A DNA stretch of 64,000 bases from Channallabes apus (GCA_030522415.1 CM060107.1:55617104-55681103), one strand, 5' to 3'; numbered from the stretch's first letter, positions 12,937-24,164 are shown. Notes: generated by a model not told the origin, from the letters alone. Made by a program: numbers and translations.

Positions 12937-12939
12937 TAA

Positions 12940-13227
12940 TATAGCTGCAGCGCGATGAGCGGGCCCAAGCACCCCGCGCCGTCGCCAACCCGCCGCGCTC
13001 CAGAATGAAACGTTTAAATACATAAGAGGGACATAAGAATGTCTTATAACCTCATTTTATAAAAGCTGGAAGTTTTTTATTTAGACCTCCAAGAAAAACA
13101 AAACAAAAAAACAGATGCTGGATAAAAAAAAAAAGCATCACACTATGATGTCACTCAATATTAATAATCCTAGTTAGAACAGTAAGGCCTATGACGACAT
13201 AGTGTGACGTCATGGTGATTGGGCCGT
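12940..13227 (+). mobile_element. Non-autonomous dispersed element, copy A (deleted)
   Basis: It starts TATAGCTGCAGCGCGATGAG and GGGCCCAAGCAC, and ends near GGTGATTGGGCC. It shares TTTAGACCT, CAGATGCTGGA, an AAGCATCACA-like stretch and GATGTCAC with copy B at 14963-15478 but is about 230 bp shorter. The Harbinger-type MITE has inserted at its left end. Confidence 0.7.
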
Positions 13228-13310
13228 AGTGATGGAGAGAGGAAAGAAAAGTCAAGTGATGGGAAGAGAACAGAGACAGACAGACAGACAGACAGGTGTG
13301 CGCGCGCGGT

Positions 13311-13324
13311 CGGCAGGGGGCGCT
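13311..13324 (+). promoter_or_regulatory. CTCF-like motif upstream of ptprk
   Basis: The stretch CGGCAGGGGGCGCT contains the CTCF core CAGGGGGCGC in forward orientation, about 340 bp before the start codon. CTCF is an insulator and loop-anchor protein. This is a motif match by eye only. Confidence 0.45.
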
Positions 13325-13580
13325 TTGATCTGGTAGAAGTTGTTGCGATCGGAACGCTGCGCTGACGTCATCACGCACACACACACACACACACAGAGTC
13401 CGTGTGGAACAAAGTAACCGATACGGAGAGAGAGAGAGAGAGTTTGAGTGTGTGTGTGTGAGACGGAGAGCGCGCGCACCTACACTTACGCACAGTGGCG
13501 CGCTCGCGCACGGACCCGGACTCTCGGACAGAGTGAGTGTGTGTGAGTGAGAGTGTTGGAGAGAGAGAGAGAGAGAGAGT

Positions 13581-13607
13581 ATGGAGTGTGAGACGCGGTG
13601 GGATTAG
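13581..13607 (+). promoter_or_regulatory. Upstream open reading frame 1 in the ptprk leader
   Basis: ATG at 13581 opens an 8-codon frame (MECETRWD) ending in TAG at 13605-13607. It would be translated only if transcription starts upstream of the GA tract before it. Confidence 0.35.
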
Positions 13608-13612
13608 AGCCC

Positions 13613-13642
13613 ATGTCCCCCTGGAGAAGTGCTGATATCTAA
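13613..13642 (+). promoter_or_regulatory. Upstream open reading frame 2 in the ptprk leader
   Basis: ATG at 13613 opens a 9-codon frame (MSPWRSADI) ending in TAA at 13640-13642, 23 nt before the main start. Such closely spaced short frames commonly lower main-frame translation; use here is inferred. Confidence 0.4.
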
Positions 13643-13665
13643 AGTTTCCCCGCCGAACCCGGGAC

Positions 13666-13738
13666 ATGGACGCGCTCGTGCTGGGGCTAATACTTATGCA
13701 CGCCACGCTGGGAGCCGCCGCGAGCGAGTACGGAACCG
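13666..13738 (+). CDS. ptprk: ptprk exon 1 (coding part): start codon and signal peptide
   Basis: This exon encodes the N-terminus of a receptor-type protein tyrosine phosphatase of the MAM-containing IIB class, a cell-surface homophilic adhesion phosphatase. It gives 24 full codons plus one base. Residues 4-19 are hydrophobic (LVLGLILMHATLGAAA) and look like a secretory signal peptide, with likely cleavage in the AAA/SEY stretch near residues 19-20. The ATG has a good context (G at -3, G at +4) and an in-frame TGA lies upstream at 13633-13635, so it is the first usable start in frame. The exon ends at a consensus donor GTAAGT (13739-13744) in phase 1, which matches the acceptors of the microexon candidate and exon 2. 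The signal peptide cannot identify the paralogue; that call comes from exons 2 and 3. Confidence 0.85.
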
Positions 13739-14238
13739 GTAAGTCTGCTTACACACGCACGCGCTCCCTCACGCGCACACCTTTAACCAGCAGCGTGTCT
13801 GTAAGTTCAGGTGATCAAAACGCAACATAAACATCCACCTGGACGCTTTGATCTCCGCCGCCGCGCGCAAACTTTCTGTCTCCTGATCCGCAACATTACT
13901 GCCTTGATTTCTTCTCTCGCTCTTCTTCCCTGCGATCGGATCACACACACACACACACACACACACCACACACACACACTCACTCTACATGAACTTAACC
14001 AAACATAAAGAGTCGGGGAACAAAAACAAGAAGCGACAATTAGTTTCTCTGGATCTTTCACACGACTTTGGTTTAAAAAAAAAAAAAAAAAACACTCGTG
14101 GATATTTTTTTGGAGACATCAGAGTGGAGGAGGAGGAGGAGGAGGGTGCTGTGTGTGTGTGTGTGTGTGTGGATAAAGTTGCACATGGAAACAAATTAAC
14201 CAGAACGAAATAAAATTTAGAAAGACAAAACGAGCCCT

Positions 14239-14271
<33 letters not shown>

Positions 14272-14962
14272 GGTGCGCGCGCATGCATACGTGTGTGTTT
14301 TTGTGTTTAGAGGGAACCTGAAAGAAACATGATGAGCATGCTGGAATAAGAAAGGACTTCACTGTGTGTGTGTGTGTGTGCTCATCAGAATAACAATACA
14401 CAGTAAAACTCAGGTCCTGGTTAACCAGGTGCCTCAGTGTTGTTGTTTTTTTTTTTTTTTTCTTTCTGAAAATCTTCTCTAGATCTTTCAGTTCTTCTGC
14501 CTGTTCTCATTATAACCCAGAGAACCCTCAGCTCTAGTGTTCATCTCCGTCTTTTGTGTGTTTTTGGCTTCTGTTTTTCCTCCGCAGTGTGTGTGTGTGT
14601 GTGGTGTAATTCGGAGCGGAGACGTCCTCACTTTGCACTTCGACGTGAAACGTGTCGCGTGCGTACGCTTCCGAGATCCAAAATAATCCCCGGAAAAATG
14701 TTCCTGAAGGATCGCCGATCTTGATGTTCCTTGAGGAACGTGTGGTTTAAAGCTGGCTGTGATTTTCAGCGTGTTTGTTCTCGTTCTAATTGCAGAGATA
14801 AAGCCGAGAACAACCACAAAAAAAACACGAAAGCCAAAACAAGTGACGCAGACATCTTCGGGTCGTGCTGATGTGATGACATGATGAGGCGGAGCCACTG
14901 TTACCAGGCCGACACTCGTTATACAGGCAAAAAATCATGAAAAAAAAAAAGAAACTTAAAAA
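13739..14962. other. 5' part of ptprk intron 1
   Basis: Intronic sequence after the exon 1 donor, with several CA/GT runs (13941-13980, 14150-14172, 14240-14270, 14364-14380, 14587-14603), homopolymer A and T runs and otherwise unique sequence. No further exon seen. Confidence 0.6.
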
Positions 14963-15478
14963 TATAGTTGCAAGCAACGATGAGCGGGCCCAAGCACATG
15001 CATTTAAAGCCTATATACAATACCATTAAGACATATTAGAAAAGGGGGAATTTTATGTTTAGACCTATAAAAAGCCCCAGATGCTGGAAAAAGCATACGA
15101 TGATGTCACAATATGATGTCACACAGACAGTTATTAACAACTTTTCGCCATAAGTTTAAGGCATCGTCACTGCTGACCCGTTTGAGATATCAGAACTCTC
15201 TTTGCAATTTTGCATCCTCAAAGTCTTTAGATCACATCGGTCGGGTTCGGTGGCAATCGAATAAATTCCCTAGGAAGAGTATATAAAAGTTCTTTGGGTG
15301 CATTTTGGCAAACGACACAAAATAACTGACTTCCTGTTGACTTGAGCCCATGACATTCAGTTCCGACGGTTTTTGAGCATGTTAAGACCCCAAAAGGCCA
15401 AAATGGTGGGAAAAAAAACCCCTAAGGAAAACAATAGGTCCATTCACTCACTATGACAACATGGTGCTTGGGCCCTAA
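14963..15478 (+). mobile_element. Non-autonomous dispersed element, copy B
   Basis: It begins TATAGTTGCAAGCAACGATG and ends TTGGGCCCTAA. Near-terminal 12-bp inverted repeats are perfect: GGGCCCAAGCAC (14986-14997) and GTGCTTGGGCCC (15464-15475). It is in the same orientation as copy A. No coding frame is evident. The superfamily is not certain. Confidence 0.7.
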
Positions 15479-16479
15479 ATAATTGGTTAGCAAAACGAGC
15501 TAGTTCCTGTTCACGCGTAAACTCAGCGGCCTAAGATGTTATATAAAGCTTTGAGTTTTTAACGTTCCCTCTAAAAACTGGAGACTCCTTCCGGAAAAAT
15601 AAATAAATAAAATAAGTGTCTCTTTTTAATTTTTTTATTTTATTTTTTTTAGGTCAACCTGACTCCAAATGAAAGAGCGGTTACCATAGAAGTTTTACGC
15701 GGTTTACGCGGAACTAATCAATACCTCGAGAACAAACGTCTCATTAGACGATGATGTTTCCGCGTTTTCCCTCACTTGATTGACATCTGGCAACAAATTT
15801 GGCGATATATCATGTCCGGTTATGTTATCATAGGTATTGTGATATCTTTCGATTGCTAACATTTGTTTTGTAAATAGTAACGATTTTAATTGTAACATAT
15901 AAACGTCTTTGAGCATCATGATGTTTTTTGATATGATCAACACCCCCTTGTGTGCAAACCAGCCACGTATGTTACCGATGAATACGATACGAAACAACAG
16001 CGTTCCGGATTGTTTGCGTAAAATGTGCGTTAAATATCGAGACGTAACATGAAGCTAATAATCTTTCAGTCCCTTCCTTTCTGTTCCCCCTGTCTTCCTC
16101 TGTTCCTCGTGCTGTGATGAGGCGAGAGTGAAGGCTGAGCTCCAAACGCCAGCTGTGTTCCCTCCCCACATCTGTCGGGCCGTGACCCGCGTCTCGCCCA
16201 GCTGTCCGCGGAATCGCGGATTAATTAATCAGAGGAGTCCGAACCCAGATTAATTTCATTAGCCATCAAGAAGAGACGGGCGCAGCGCGGAGGTCTGATT
16301 AGCGAACGCTGTGATTATCGCCGTGAGGATCAAAAAAGATCAGCGGCTGCAAAAAAAAAAAAAAAAAAAAAGAAAGAAAAGCGCAATGAATAATCTGTCT
16401 CACTCTCTCTGACTGTCTCTCTTCTTCTTCTTTTCTTTTTTGTTTCTGTCTCTCTCTCGTCTTTCTTGTTCCGCTACAG
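15479..16479. other. Intron 1 sequence before the candidate microexon
   Basis: Mostly unique DNA, with an AT-rich patch at 15598-15650, a run of A at about 16350-16370 and the pyrimidine tract leading into the candidate microexon. No other feature supported. Confidence 0.5.
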
Positions 16480-16503
16480 TGCAAATGGGACACGCTGAAA
16501 AAG
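16480..16503 (+). other. Candidate 24-nt in-frame microexon in ptprk intron 1
   Basis: A long pyrimidine tract with no AG dinucleotide from about 16413 leads to CCGCTACAG, followed by 24 nt and a consensus GTGAGT donor at 16504. A plausible branch point (CTCTGAC) lies near 16407-16413. Its length is a multiple of three. Read in phase 1 between exons 1 and 2 it adds VQMGHAEK between the signal peptide region and the MAM domain, with no stop codon. Microexons are known in type IIA receptor phosphatases, but I know of none at this position in ptprk. Splice-like signals can arise by chance in a 35-kb intron, so this is a candidate only. Confidence 0.4.
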
Positions 16504-16689
16504 GTGAGTTGAAAACCTGTCGCCGTCGTCATCATTATCGTCATCATCTTTTGTTACTATAGCAACACGGATATGGCATGGGTATGTTTCCTTGTATACC
16601 ACGAGGTGTACTGATATATCATGATATATGTATCGATACGATTTTGCTCATCATGACATCACGATATATATAAATATAAATAAATAATC

Positions 16690-17180
16690 GCGCATGGCCA
16701 AAATTCCAGGAAGGATTTCAACGGTATACACGTAACGCGACAATACTTGTAAACATCACGCAACATCATAACCACGCAAGTTTTATGCTAGCAGTCTGTT
16801 AGCATGTCACAATATCACGATGTGCGACAATATTATCCAAAAAAAGAAAACCTCGATATGTTGCATCATGACATCACGTGATAATGGGCAAAATTTCAGG
16901 AAACAATTTAACGATATAAACGTAAGCGATAATAATCATCAGTTTCGCGTAAATTCATACCTGTGTTAGTTTTTATGCTAGTTTTTATGTTGCGTCATGA
17001 CATCACCACATACAGTATATCATGTACGACCCAAATTTCAAGACGGATTTAAATAACTTGAACAGAAAAGATAATAATCGCAAACTTCACATAAATGTCG
17101 TAACTATCTTAGTTTTACGCAAGCACTCCTTTAGCATGACACAATATCACGATGCGTAGCGATATCACCTGAAAACCTGA
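16690..17180. repeat. Diverged tandem repeat, three copies
   Basis: Copies at about 16695-16845, 16885-17005 and 17028-17177 share ATTTCAGGAA..ATTT, CGATAATAATC, TTAGTTTTATGCTAG and CACAATATCACGATG. They are strongly diverged and unequal in length. Confidence 0.55.
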
Positions 17181-17196
17181 CGTTACTTCATGAAAT

Positions 17197-17198
<2 letters not shown>

Positions 17199-17251
<53 letters not shown>
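17199..17251. repeat. (AT)n microsatellite
   Basis: About 26 uninterrupted AT units. Confidence 0.95.
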
Positions 17252-17252
<1 letters not shown>

Positions 17253-17639
17253 CATGGCGTCAGTACGATGATTTATTGCGTACGTCAAAATATTTTAACC
17301 ATATTCTATATTTCAGAAGCATATTTTCTTGCGTTTCGCACCGCTGCATATGTCTATCTCTTGGCTCGTCCCACCTCTTCATTGTCAATCATGCAAACCT
17401 GAGAGAGAGCTGTGTGTGTCAGAACTATTAGAACTCTTTAACTTATCGAAGTTAAAGAACTCTCCTTCTGTAATGCCGATGTACCGCTAGCACGGTGTTA
17501 TCGCGGTGATTGTGGCTAAAGCTGTGCTAATATTCAGATACTGTACCGTTATCGTCGTGTCACATGTAGAAGGTATTGCAGTATCGCATCGCGACAATAT
17601 CGTATCGTCTCGCCTTCAACTCTTAATATGACCACAGTG

Positions 17640-17742
17640 TATCAGTCCTGCACTCGCACACACTCGCACACACACTCGCACACACACTCGCACACACTCT
17701 TCCCATCAAATCCTTTCCTTCACGTTTTGTGCACTTACAAAG

Positions 17743-17796
<54 letters not shown>

Positions 17797-17887
17797 AGCG
17801 AGCTGGTTTTACAGCTGAAAGAACAAGGTCTCCAGTCTGACCTTAACAAGGCATTCGTTCTCTTGTAATCTCTCTCTCTCGCTCTCG

Positions 17888-17949
<62 letters not shown>

Positions 17950-18012
17950 TTTGAGTGTAAGGACTGGTTTGCTTTTCCCATTGTTACTCCCACCGTGACT
18001 GAGCTCTCACTA

Positions 18013-18047
<35 letters not shown>

Positions 18048-18360
18048 TGGAATCTGAATCTGCTGTTTCACACCATGACTTTTTTTTTTTTTTCCCTTGC
18101 TCATGCTGGCTGTGGTGTGTGTGTGTGTGTGTGTGTGTGTGAGAACTGTCTGCCGGACAGATTTTTATAATCAGGTTTTATTAGCCACTGTTCTATTTCA
18201 CTTTATCGAGTGTGTTGTTGCTGCTTTGGTGACGTTCGTTATAAAATGTAACATGAGTATATATATAGTGTGTGTGTGTGTGTGTGTGAAGCTCCTCACT
18301 GACTGGATGTTGAAATTAATCTGAGTTACCGTTCCTGAACTGAACTTGAGGTGTGTGTAG

Positions 18361-18405
<45 letters not shown>

Positions 18406-18692
18406 CTAAGTGAATGAGCGACACGTCGTAGCTTTAATCTGTTTATTGTTGCACTGAGCGCTCGTTACACACCTCACTTCCTGTTCTCACCTCACACCAC
18501 CCTCTTATTGTCCTCCCTCTCCCTCTCTCTCTCTCTCCCTCTCTCCGTCTCCCTCTCTCCGTCTCTCTCTCTCCCTGTCTCTCTCTCTCCCTGTCTCTCT
18601 CTCTCTCCGTCTCTCAGGATGATTCTCTTCTTAACACACCTAGCAAATATTTCTTCCTACCTCAGAAGAAACCAGGATCCCCCCCCACCCCC

Positions 18693-18727
<35 letters not shown>

Positions 18728-18730
18728 CGT
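17640..18730. repeat. Cluster of (GT)n/(CA)n tracts
   Basis: GT runs at 17743-17794, 17890-17948, 18016-18046, 18115-18140, 18269-18288 and 18363-18400; a CT-rich block at 18508-18615; a CA run at 18694-18723. Sequence between is unremarkable. Confidence 0.9.
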
Positions 18731-19020
18731 AGCTAATCACATAAAGTCACCCTAACCGAGCACGTCGTGTGTGTTTGCGCTACTCGTTTGACGCCGCTGC
18801 GTTCTCCGTTACCTAGGCGACCGGTGTAGCCGAGCAGTTACGCTTTTCACCACCGCGCGCGTTACACAACTACAGCCGCGGGACAATACACACCGTAGCT
18901 TCACTTCATCTACTGTCACATGGCTGAACATCCACAACAGTCTTCAAGCACATTCCTGCGCAAAAACATTCTATACTGTTATTTAGTTATGTAGTTTGAT
19001 GGTTTATTGGCTTATTGCCA
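18731..19020. other. Intron 1, unique sequence
   Basis: Non-repetitive DNA with several CpGs (about 18760-18900). Nothing further supported. Confidence 0.4.
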
Positions 19021-19690
19021 GATTTCTGTAAATGTTCATTGGTTGATTTTTCCAGCTTTTTTGGGTCAACTATTATTTTATCTTCAATTCATTTTTGTTT
19101 AGTTAGTCTTGTTAATATTTTTAGCTTTTAGTTTTGTTTTTGTATTTTATTTTATTTTTTGCTTAGTTATTTTTTGTTTGTTATTTTAGATGTATTTTTT
19201 TTTATTTTTGTTTGGTTCTTTTTTTATTTTGTTTAGTTATTTTTGTTATTTTTGTTACTTTTATTTTTTATGTAGTGTTTATTTTTGTAAAAAAAATTTT
19301 TTTGTTATAAAAAAAATTTATTTATTTATTTTTTATTTATTTTTTATTTCATTATTTTCGTTATTTGTTTGTTACTTTTATTCATGTATTTTTGTTATTT
19401 TGTTTTTTTATTTTTGTTTAGTTATATTTTGTTATTTTTCATGTATTTATTTTTGTTCAGTTATTTCTGTTATATTTTAATAAATTTTTGTGATTTATGT
19501 TTAGTTAGTTTTGATATAATTTAATATATTTTTTGAAATTTTTGTTATTTTTTAAGTAATTTTTTAAAGTTTTTTGTTATTTTTATCTTATTTATTCTTT
19601 ATTCATGTTTAGTTTAGTTTTTTTATTTACTAAATTCTTTGTTATTTTTGTTCAGTTGTTCTATGTTTTTTATTCTTTATTATTGTTTTA
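19021..19690. repeat. T-rich low-complexity block
   Basis: TTTTTGTTATTTTTGTT-like degenerate repeats on the + strand, interrupted by occasional A. Open frames here are phenylalanine-rich by composition and not genes. Confidence 0.85.
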
Positions 19691-19885
19691 CTGAACATAT
19701 GAAGATGACGGAGAACTGAAAAGAAGCGATGGCTTCACCGCCATGAAAACGCTTTTCTCTTCGCCGCGTCGGTGAACGAGGTGTTACCGTGGAAACGATA
19801 ACGTATTAACGAAACCCTGAATTCAGAGACGCTGTTACAGAAAACTAATCAACCACAATGTGACCGATCAGAATCTCATCGTAAT

Positions 19886-19988
19886 GAAGTGTGTGTGAGT
19901 GTGTGTGAGTGTGTGTGAGTGTGTGTGAGTGTGTGTGAGTGTGTGTGAGTGTGTGTGAGTGTGTGTGAGTGTGTGTGAGTGAGTGTGT

Positions 19989-20027
<39 letters not shown>

Positions 20028-20030
20028 TGA
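19886..20030. repeat. 10-bp GTGTGTGAGT minisatellite grading into (GT)n
   Basis: About ten perfect GTGTGTGAGT units are followed by GT dinucleotides. Confidence 0.95.
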
Positions 20031-20185
20031 TGCTGTTGAGACAGATTATTGATGTGTGTGAGAAATAAGCGTTTCCCTCGCTCCGTGCGAATTCCTCGGC
20101 GAGTGTGTGAAGCTGCTGAACACAGCGTACGTGTCACACACATTGAGTTTTACACACAGGGGACGGAGAACTATTTACAGAGGAC

Positions 20186-20187
<2 letters not shown>

Positions 20188-20233
<46 letters not shown>

Positions 20234-20674
20234 TCCCTCTTGCGCGAGTTTTTCGCATTATGCGGAGAGGATCGATACCTGACAAATACGTCGTGCTGTT
20301 TCTTTTCTTCTCTCGCCGCGTATGGATTTTTAATCAAACTCTCTCAAGTGCTGCGTAATTTGCGCGACAGGGAAGTAAGTGTGTGTGTGTGTGTGTGTGT
20401 TTGAGAAGTAGTTGGAGAAATGGAGTATGGAGTTTTGGGACTTGTGGTGACCTTTGACCTCAACACTTTGATGACTCTACAGCGCCCTCTTCAGGATATG
20501 AGGGAGAAGGAGGGAGAGAGAGAGAGAGGGAGGGAGGGAGGGTAGAGAGTCTGGTGGAGAGATGAAAGGAAGAAGAAGAAGACGGACAGACAGGAAGTGG
20601 AATGTTGTTGTGTCTCCTGAGCTGTCGCACATTGATGACATCAGAAAAGTAAATATTAGATCAAGGAAACTGTT

Positions 20675-20739
<65 letters not shown>

Positions 20740-20806
20740 CTGAACCCTGCTGAGCGATGAACCGCTCCCTCTGGCCTTGGGCTGTAAACTTTATCACCAT
20801 CCCCCA

Positions 20807-20841
<35 letters not shown>

Positions 20842-21059
20842 TGTTTCCTTTGCATTCCACTGGCTCCGTGCTTCTTGGTGTTTGTGTGTGTGTGTGTGAG
20901 ACACAACATGACCCACTACATTAAGAAACAAAAGCGCTCCCTGCTGTTTTTGCTCTTTCATCTCCTCTGCACTTTGGCATTCCTCTCTCCTTCATCACAC
21001 ACACACACACACACACTCACTCACTCACTCACTCACTCACTCACTCACTCACTCACACA

Positions 21060-21108
<49 letters not shown>

Positions 21109-21196
21109 TGGAATATCTAAAACAGTGGAGATTATCTTTCTTCCTGCCTCATGCATCGACTCCTTCATTCTTTGCCTCTTTGTCACTCCTTTTTGT

Positions 21197-21237
<41 letters not shown>

Positions 21238-21376
21238 AGTGTGTGTGTGAGAGAGGATTTCTTGTTTTGTTTTGCTCCATTACTCACCACATGAACCGGA
21301 GCAGACACAGATTCTTGTTCCTCCTCACTATTATTTAATTATATTGCATTGTGTGTGTGTGTGTGTGTGTGTGTGC
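20188..21376. repeat. Cluster of (GT)n, (CA)n, (TCAC)n and GA tracts
   Basis: GT at 20188-20232, 20377-20400 and 20679-20732; GGGA-rich at 20510-20545; CA at 20808-20837; TCAC tetranucleotide at 21015-21055; CA at 21077-21106; GT at 21197-21235 and 21350-21375. Confidence 0.9.
20448..20495 (-). promoter_or_regulatory. DR1 nuclear-receptor motif next to a CTCF-like motif
   Basis: TGACCTTTGACCT (20448-20460) is, on the minus strand, AGGTCA-A-AGGTCA, a perfect DR1 site of the kind bound by HNF4, RXR/PPAR and COUP-TF. At 20480-20495 the minus strand reads CCTGAAGAGGGCGCTG, close to the CTCF consensus. Motif evidence only. Confidence 0.4.
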
Positions 21377-21377
21377 G

Positions 21378-21745
21378 CTAGGGCTGGGCCGATAAACGAT
21401 ATCACATCGAATCGTGATTTATTTGATTTTAAAAACGATGAAAAGCTCTAGACATTTTTTGCTGGATATGGATTAATCTAAGAGCCAATCACACGGCAGG
21501 ACAACACGACAACAGCCAATCAGCGTGCAGCTCGCGCGTGCCGTGCAGGTCAAAGTTAATTTCCTACCGCGGACGGCCCGGGTCCGATTCCAGCCGGTGC
21601 CCAAACCCCAGCCACTGGACACGGTGCCGGTCCCTAGCACGGCTACAATGTGAGGGTGTTGCGTCAGGAAGACGGTTGCGGACCGGATACCCCGCCGTGG
21701 AGACCCCTTACAGCCCAAACAACAACAACAACAACAACATAGTCT
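21378..21745 (+). mobile_element. hAT terminus fragment followed by a SINE with LINE-type tail
   Basis: TAGGGCTGGGCCGATAAACG at 21378 matches the terminus of the hAT MITE at 48 kb but has no partner end. From about 21545 a GC-rich SINE-like sequence follows, with B-box-like GGGTCCGATTCC (about 21579), GTGTTGCGTCAGGAAG and GGAGACCCCTTACAG, ending in (CAA)n at 21720-21738, as in LINE-mobilised fish SINEs. Confidence 0.6.
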
Positions 21746-22075
21746 CTGCGTGTGTGTCTCTGTGTGTCTCTGTGTGTGTGTGTCTCTGTGTGTCTCTGTC
21801 TCTGTGTGTCTCTGTGTGTGTCTGTGTGTGTCTGCTATGCTGAAGGTGTCCTCAGTATCATACACACTTTATTACACAGTTATTAATCTCACTGTAATTA
21901 CAACTAGCAGTGTGTTAGTAACCCCCCCCCCCCCCCCCCCCCCCCGCTATCTTAACATGCTCAGTGTGAAGGAACTCAGCTTTAATGCGCACTGACACAC
22001 ACGCCGTGTGTATGTTTGTGATCCAGCTGAGCGTCTCTTGGTGTGTGTGTGATGTGGAGATTGACACACAGAGAC

Positions 22076-22126
<51 letters not shown>

Positions 22127-22179
22127 CTCCGCTGTCACCTTCCTGTAGGCAAAAGACACAAAAGAGAGTGTCTCAATTT

Positions 22180-22238
<59 letters not shown>

Positions 22239-22289
22239 TTCATTTTGTCTTTGTTGAAATTTTCTACTAGTCTAACCCCCCCCACCCCC

Positions 22290-22326
<37 letters not shown>

Positions 22327-22412
22327 AGTTTGATGTTTGACACTTTATCAGAGTTTTGCTGAGAGGAAAAGCCTTTAATAAAACCCCAGTGATTTAATAA
22401 AGTTCACTTTCT

Positions 22413-22453
<41 letters not shown>

Positions 22454-22470
22454 CTCTCTCTCTCTCTCTT
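21745..22470. repeat. Cluster of GTGTCT, poly-C, CA, CT and GT tracts
   Basis: GTGTCTCT repeats 21747-21835; 24 C at 21922-21945; CA 22079-22124; CT 22183-22234; GT 22291-22324; CA then CT 22417-22468. Confidence 0.92.
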
Positions 22471-22559
22471 TTTTTTTTTTTTTTACCCCTTTATAAAATT
22501 GAGGAGGAAAAAATTAGTTTGTTGGTGAAACCGAGAGGAAGAAAAAGTAACAAAGTTCG

Positions 22560-24130
22560 AGAGAGAGACAAAATGGTGGATGGACAGAAAAGCAAAGAGT
22601 TGCAGTGACGGATAAAGAGACGGACGAATGAAGAGACAGGACGATAGATAGGAAGAGGGACACACCGAGACGGCTGGATGGACAGTGAGGCAGATGGAGA
22701 AAATGATTAATGGACTGCCAGAGAGACAGGTGATCAGTGAGACGGGTAGATAGACAGAGAGACAGTCAGATGGGCAGAGAGACAAGTGGGCAGAGAGACA
22801 GAGAGACAGGTGAATGAAGAGAGACAGGTGGTTCAACAGGAAGACAGGCAGATTAACAGAGAGATAAGTGAATAAAAAGAGCTGGACAACAAGACAGATA
22901 AACAATGAGACCAGTAGATGGACTGAGGGACGGGTGGACTGAGGGACGGGTGGACTGAGAGACAGGGAGATCGCCAGGAAAGTAGGTAGATAAACAGTGG
23001 ATGGATGGAGAGACGCGTAGATAGATGATGAGTCAGGTGGCCAGAGAGACAGATAGATGGATGAAGAGACGGGTATATGTATAGAGAGAGGGGCGGATGG
23101 ACAAACACATGTCGACAGAGAGACAGGCGATGGACAAACACATGTCGACAGAGAGACAGGCGGATGGACAAACACATGTCGACAGAGAGACGGGCGGATG
23201 GACAGAGACACATGTGGACAGAGACAGGCGGATGGATAGAGACACATGTCGACAGAGAGACGGGCGGATGGACAAACACATCTCGACAGAGAGACAGGTG
23301 GATGGACAGAGACATGACGACAGAGAGATGGGCGGATGGACAAACACATGTCGACAGAGAGACGGGCGGATGGACAGAGACACATGTGGACAGAGAGATG
23401 GGCGGATGGACAGAGACACATGTGGACAGAGAGATGGGCGGATGGACAAACACATGTAGACAGATAGACAGGCGGATGGACAGAGAGACGGGTGGATAGA
23501 CAGACACGTGGACAGAGAGACAGGCGGATGTACAGAGAGACAGGCGGATGGACAGACACGTATGGACAGAGAGACAGGCGGATGGACAGAGAGACAGGCG
23601 GATGGACAGACACGTATGGACAGAGACAGGCGGATGGACAGAGACATATGGACAGAGAGACAGGTGGATGGACAGAGACGCATGTCGACAGAGAGACAGG
23701 CGGATGGAAAGAAACACATGTGGACAGAGAGACGGCCGGATGGACAAACACATGTAGACAGAGAGACACGTGAACAGAGAGACAGGTGGATGGACAGAGA
23801 GACAGGCGGATGGACAGAGAAACGGCCGGATGGACAAACGCATGTAGACAGAGAGACAGGCGGATGGACAGAGACACGTGAACAGAGAGACAGGCGGATG
23901 GACAGAGAGACAGGCGGATGGACAGAGACACGTGAACAGAGAGACAGGCGGATGGACAGAGACACGTGAACAGAGAGACAGGCGGATGGACAGAGAGACA
24001 GGCGGATGGACAGAGACACGTGAACAGAGAGACAGGCGGATGGACAGAGAGACAGGCGGATGGACAGAGAGACGGATGGATGGACAGAGACACGTGAACA
24101 GAGAGACAGGCGGATGGACAGAGCTGGAGA
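22560..24130. repeat. 20-bp minisatellite GACAGAGAGACAGGCGGATG
   Basis: The array is degraded at its left (22560-23090) and more regular at its right (23090-24125), where full units alternate with variants carrying ACATGTCGACAGAG or ACACGTGAACAGAG. All frames are open for long stretches on both strands, giving up to 536 codons of Cys/Leu/Ser-rich or Arg/Asp/Gln-rich artefact. Confidence 0.92.
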
Positions 24131-24164
24131 GGGAGAGACGCGTTGAGAAACCACTGTAATGTTT

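Larger units (their letters stand above)
13228..13665 (+). promoter_or_regulatory. Putative ptprk promoter and 5' leader
   Basis: This is the non-element sequence directly upstream of the ptprk start. It is CpG-rich in places (CGCGCGCGG near 13301; a GCGCGCTCGCGCACGG-like stretch near 13498), lacks an evident TATA box, and contains GA/GT simple tracts at 13424-13462 and 13530-13580. A CTCF-like motif lies at about 13311-13324. Two short upstream open frames precede the main ATG. The transcription start is not determinable, but the GC-rich, TATA-less character fits a broad promoter. Confidence 0.55.
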
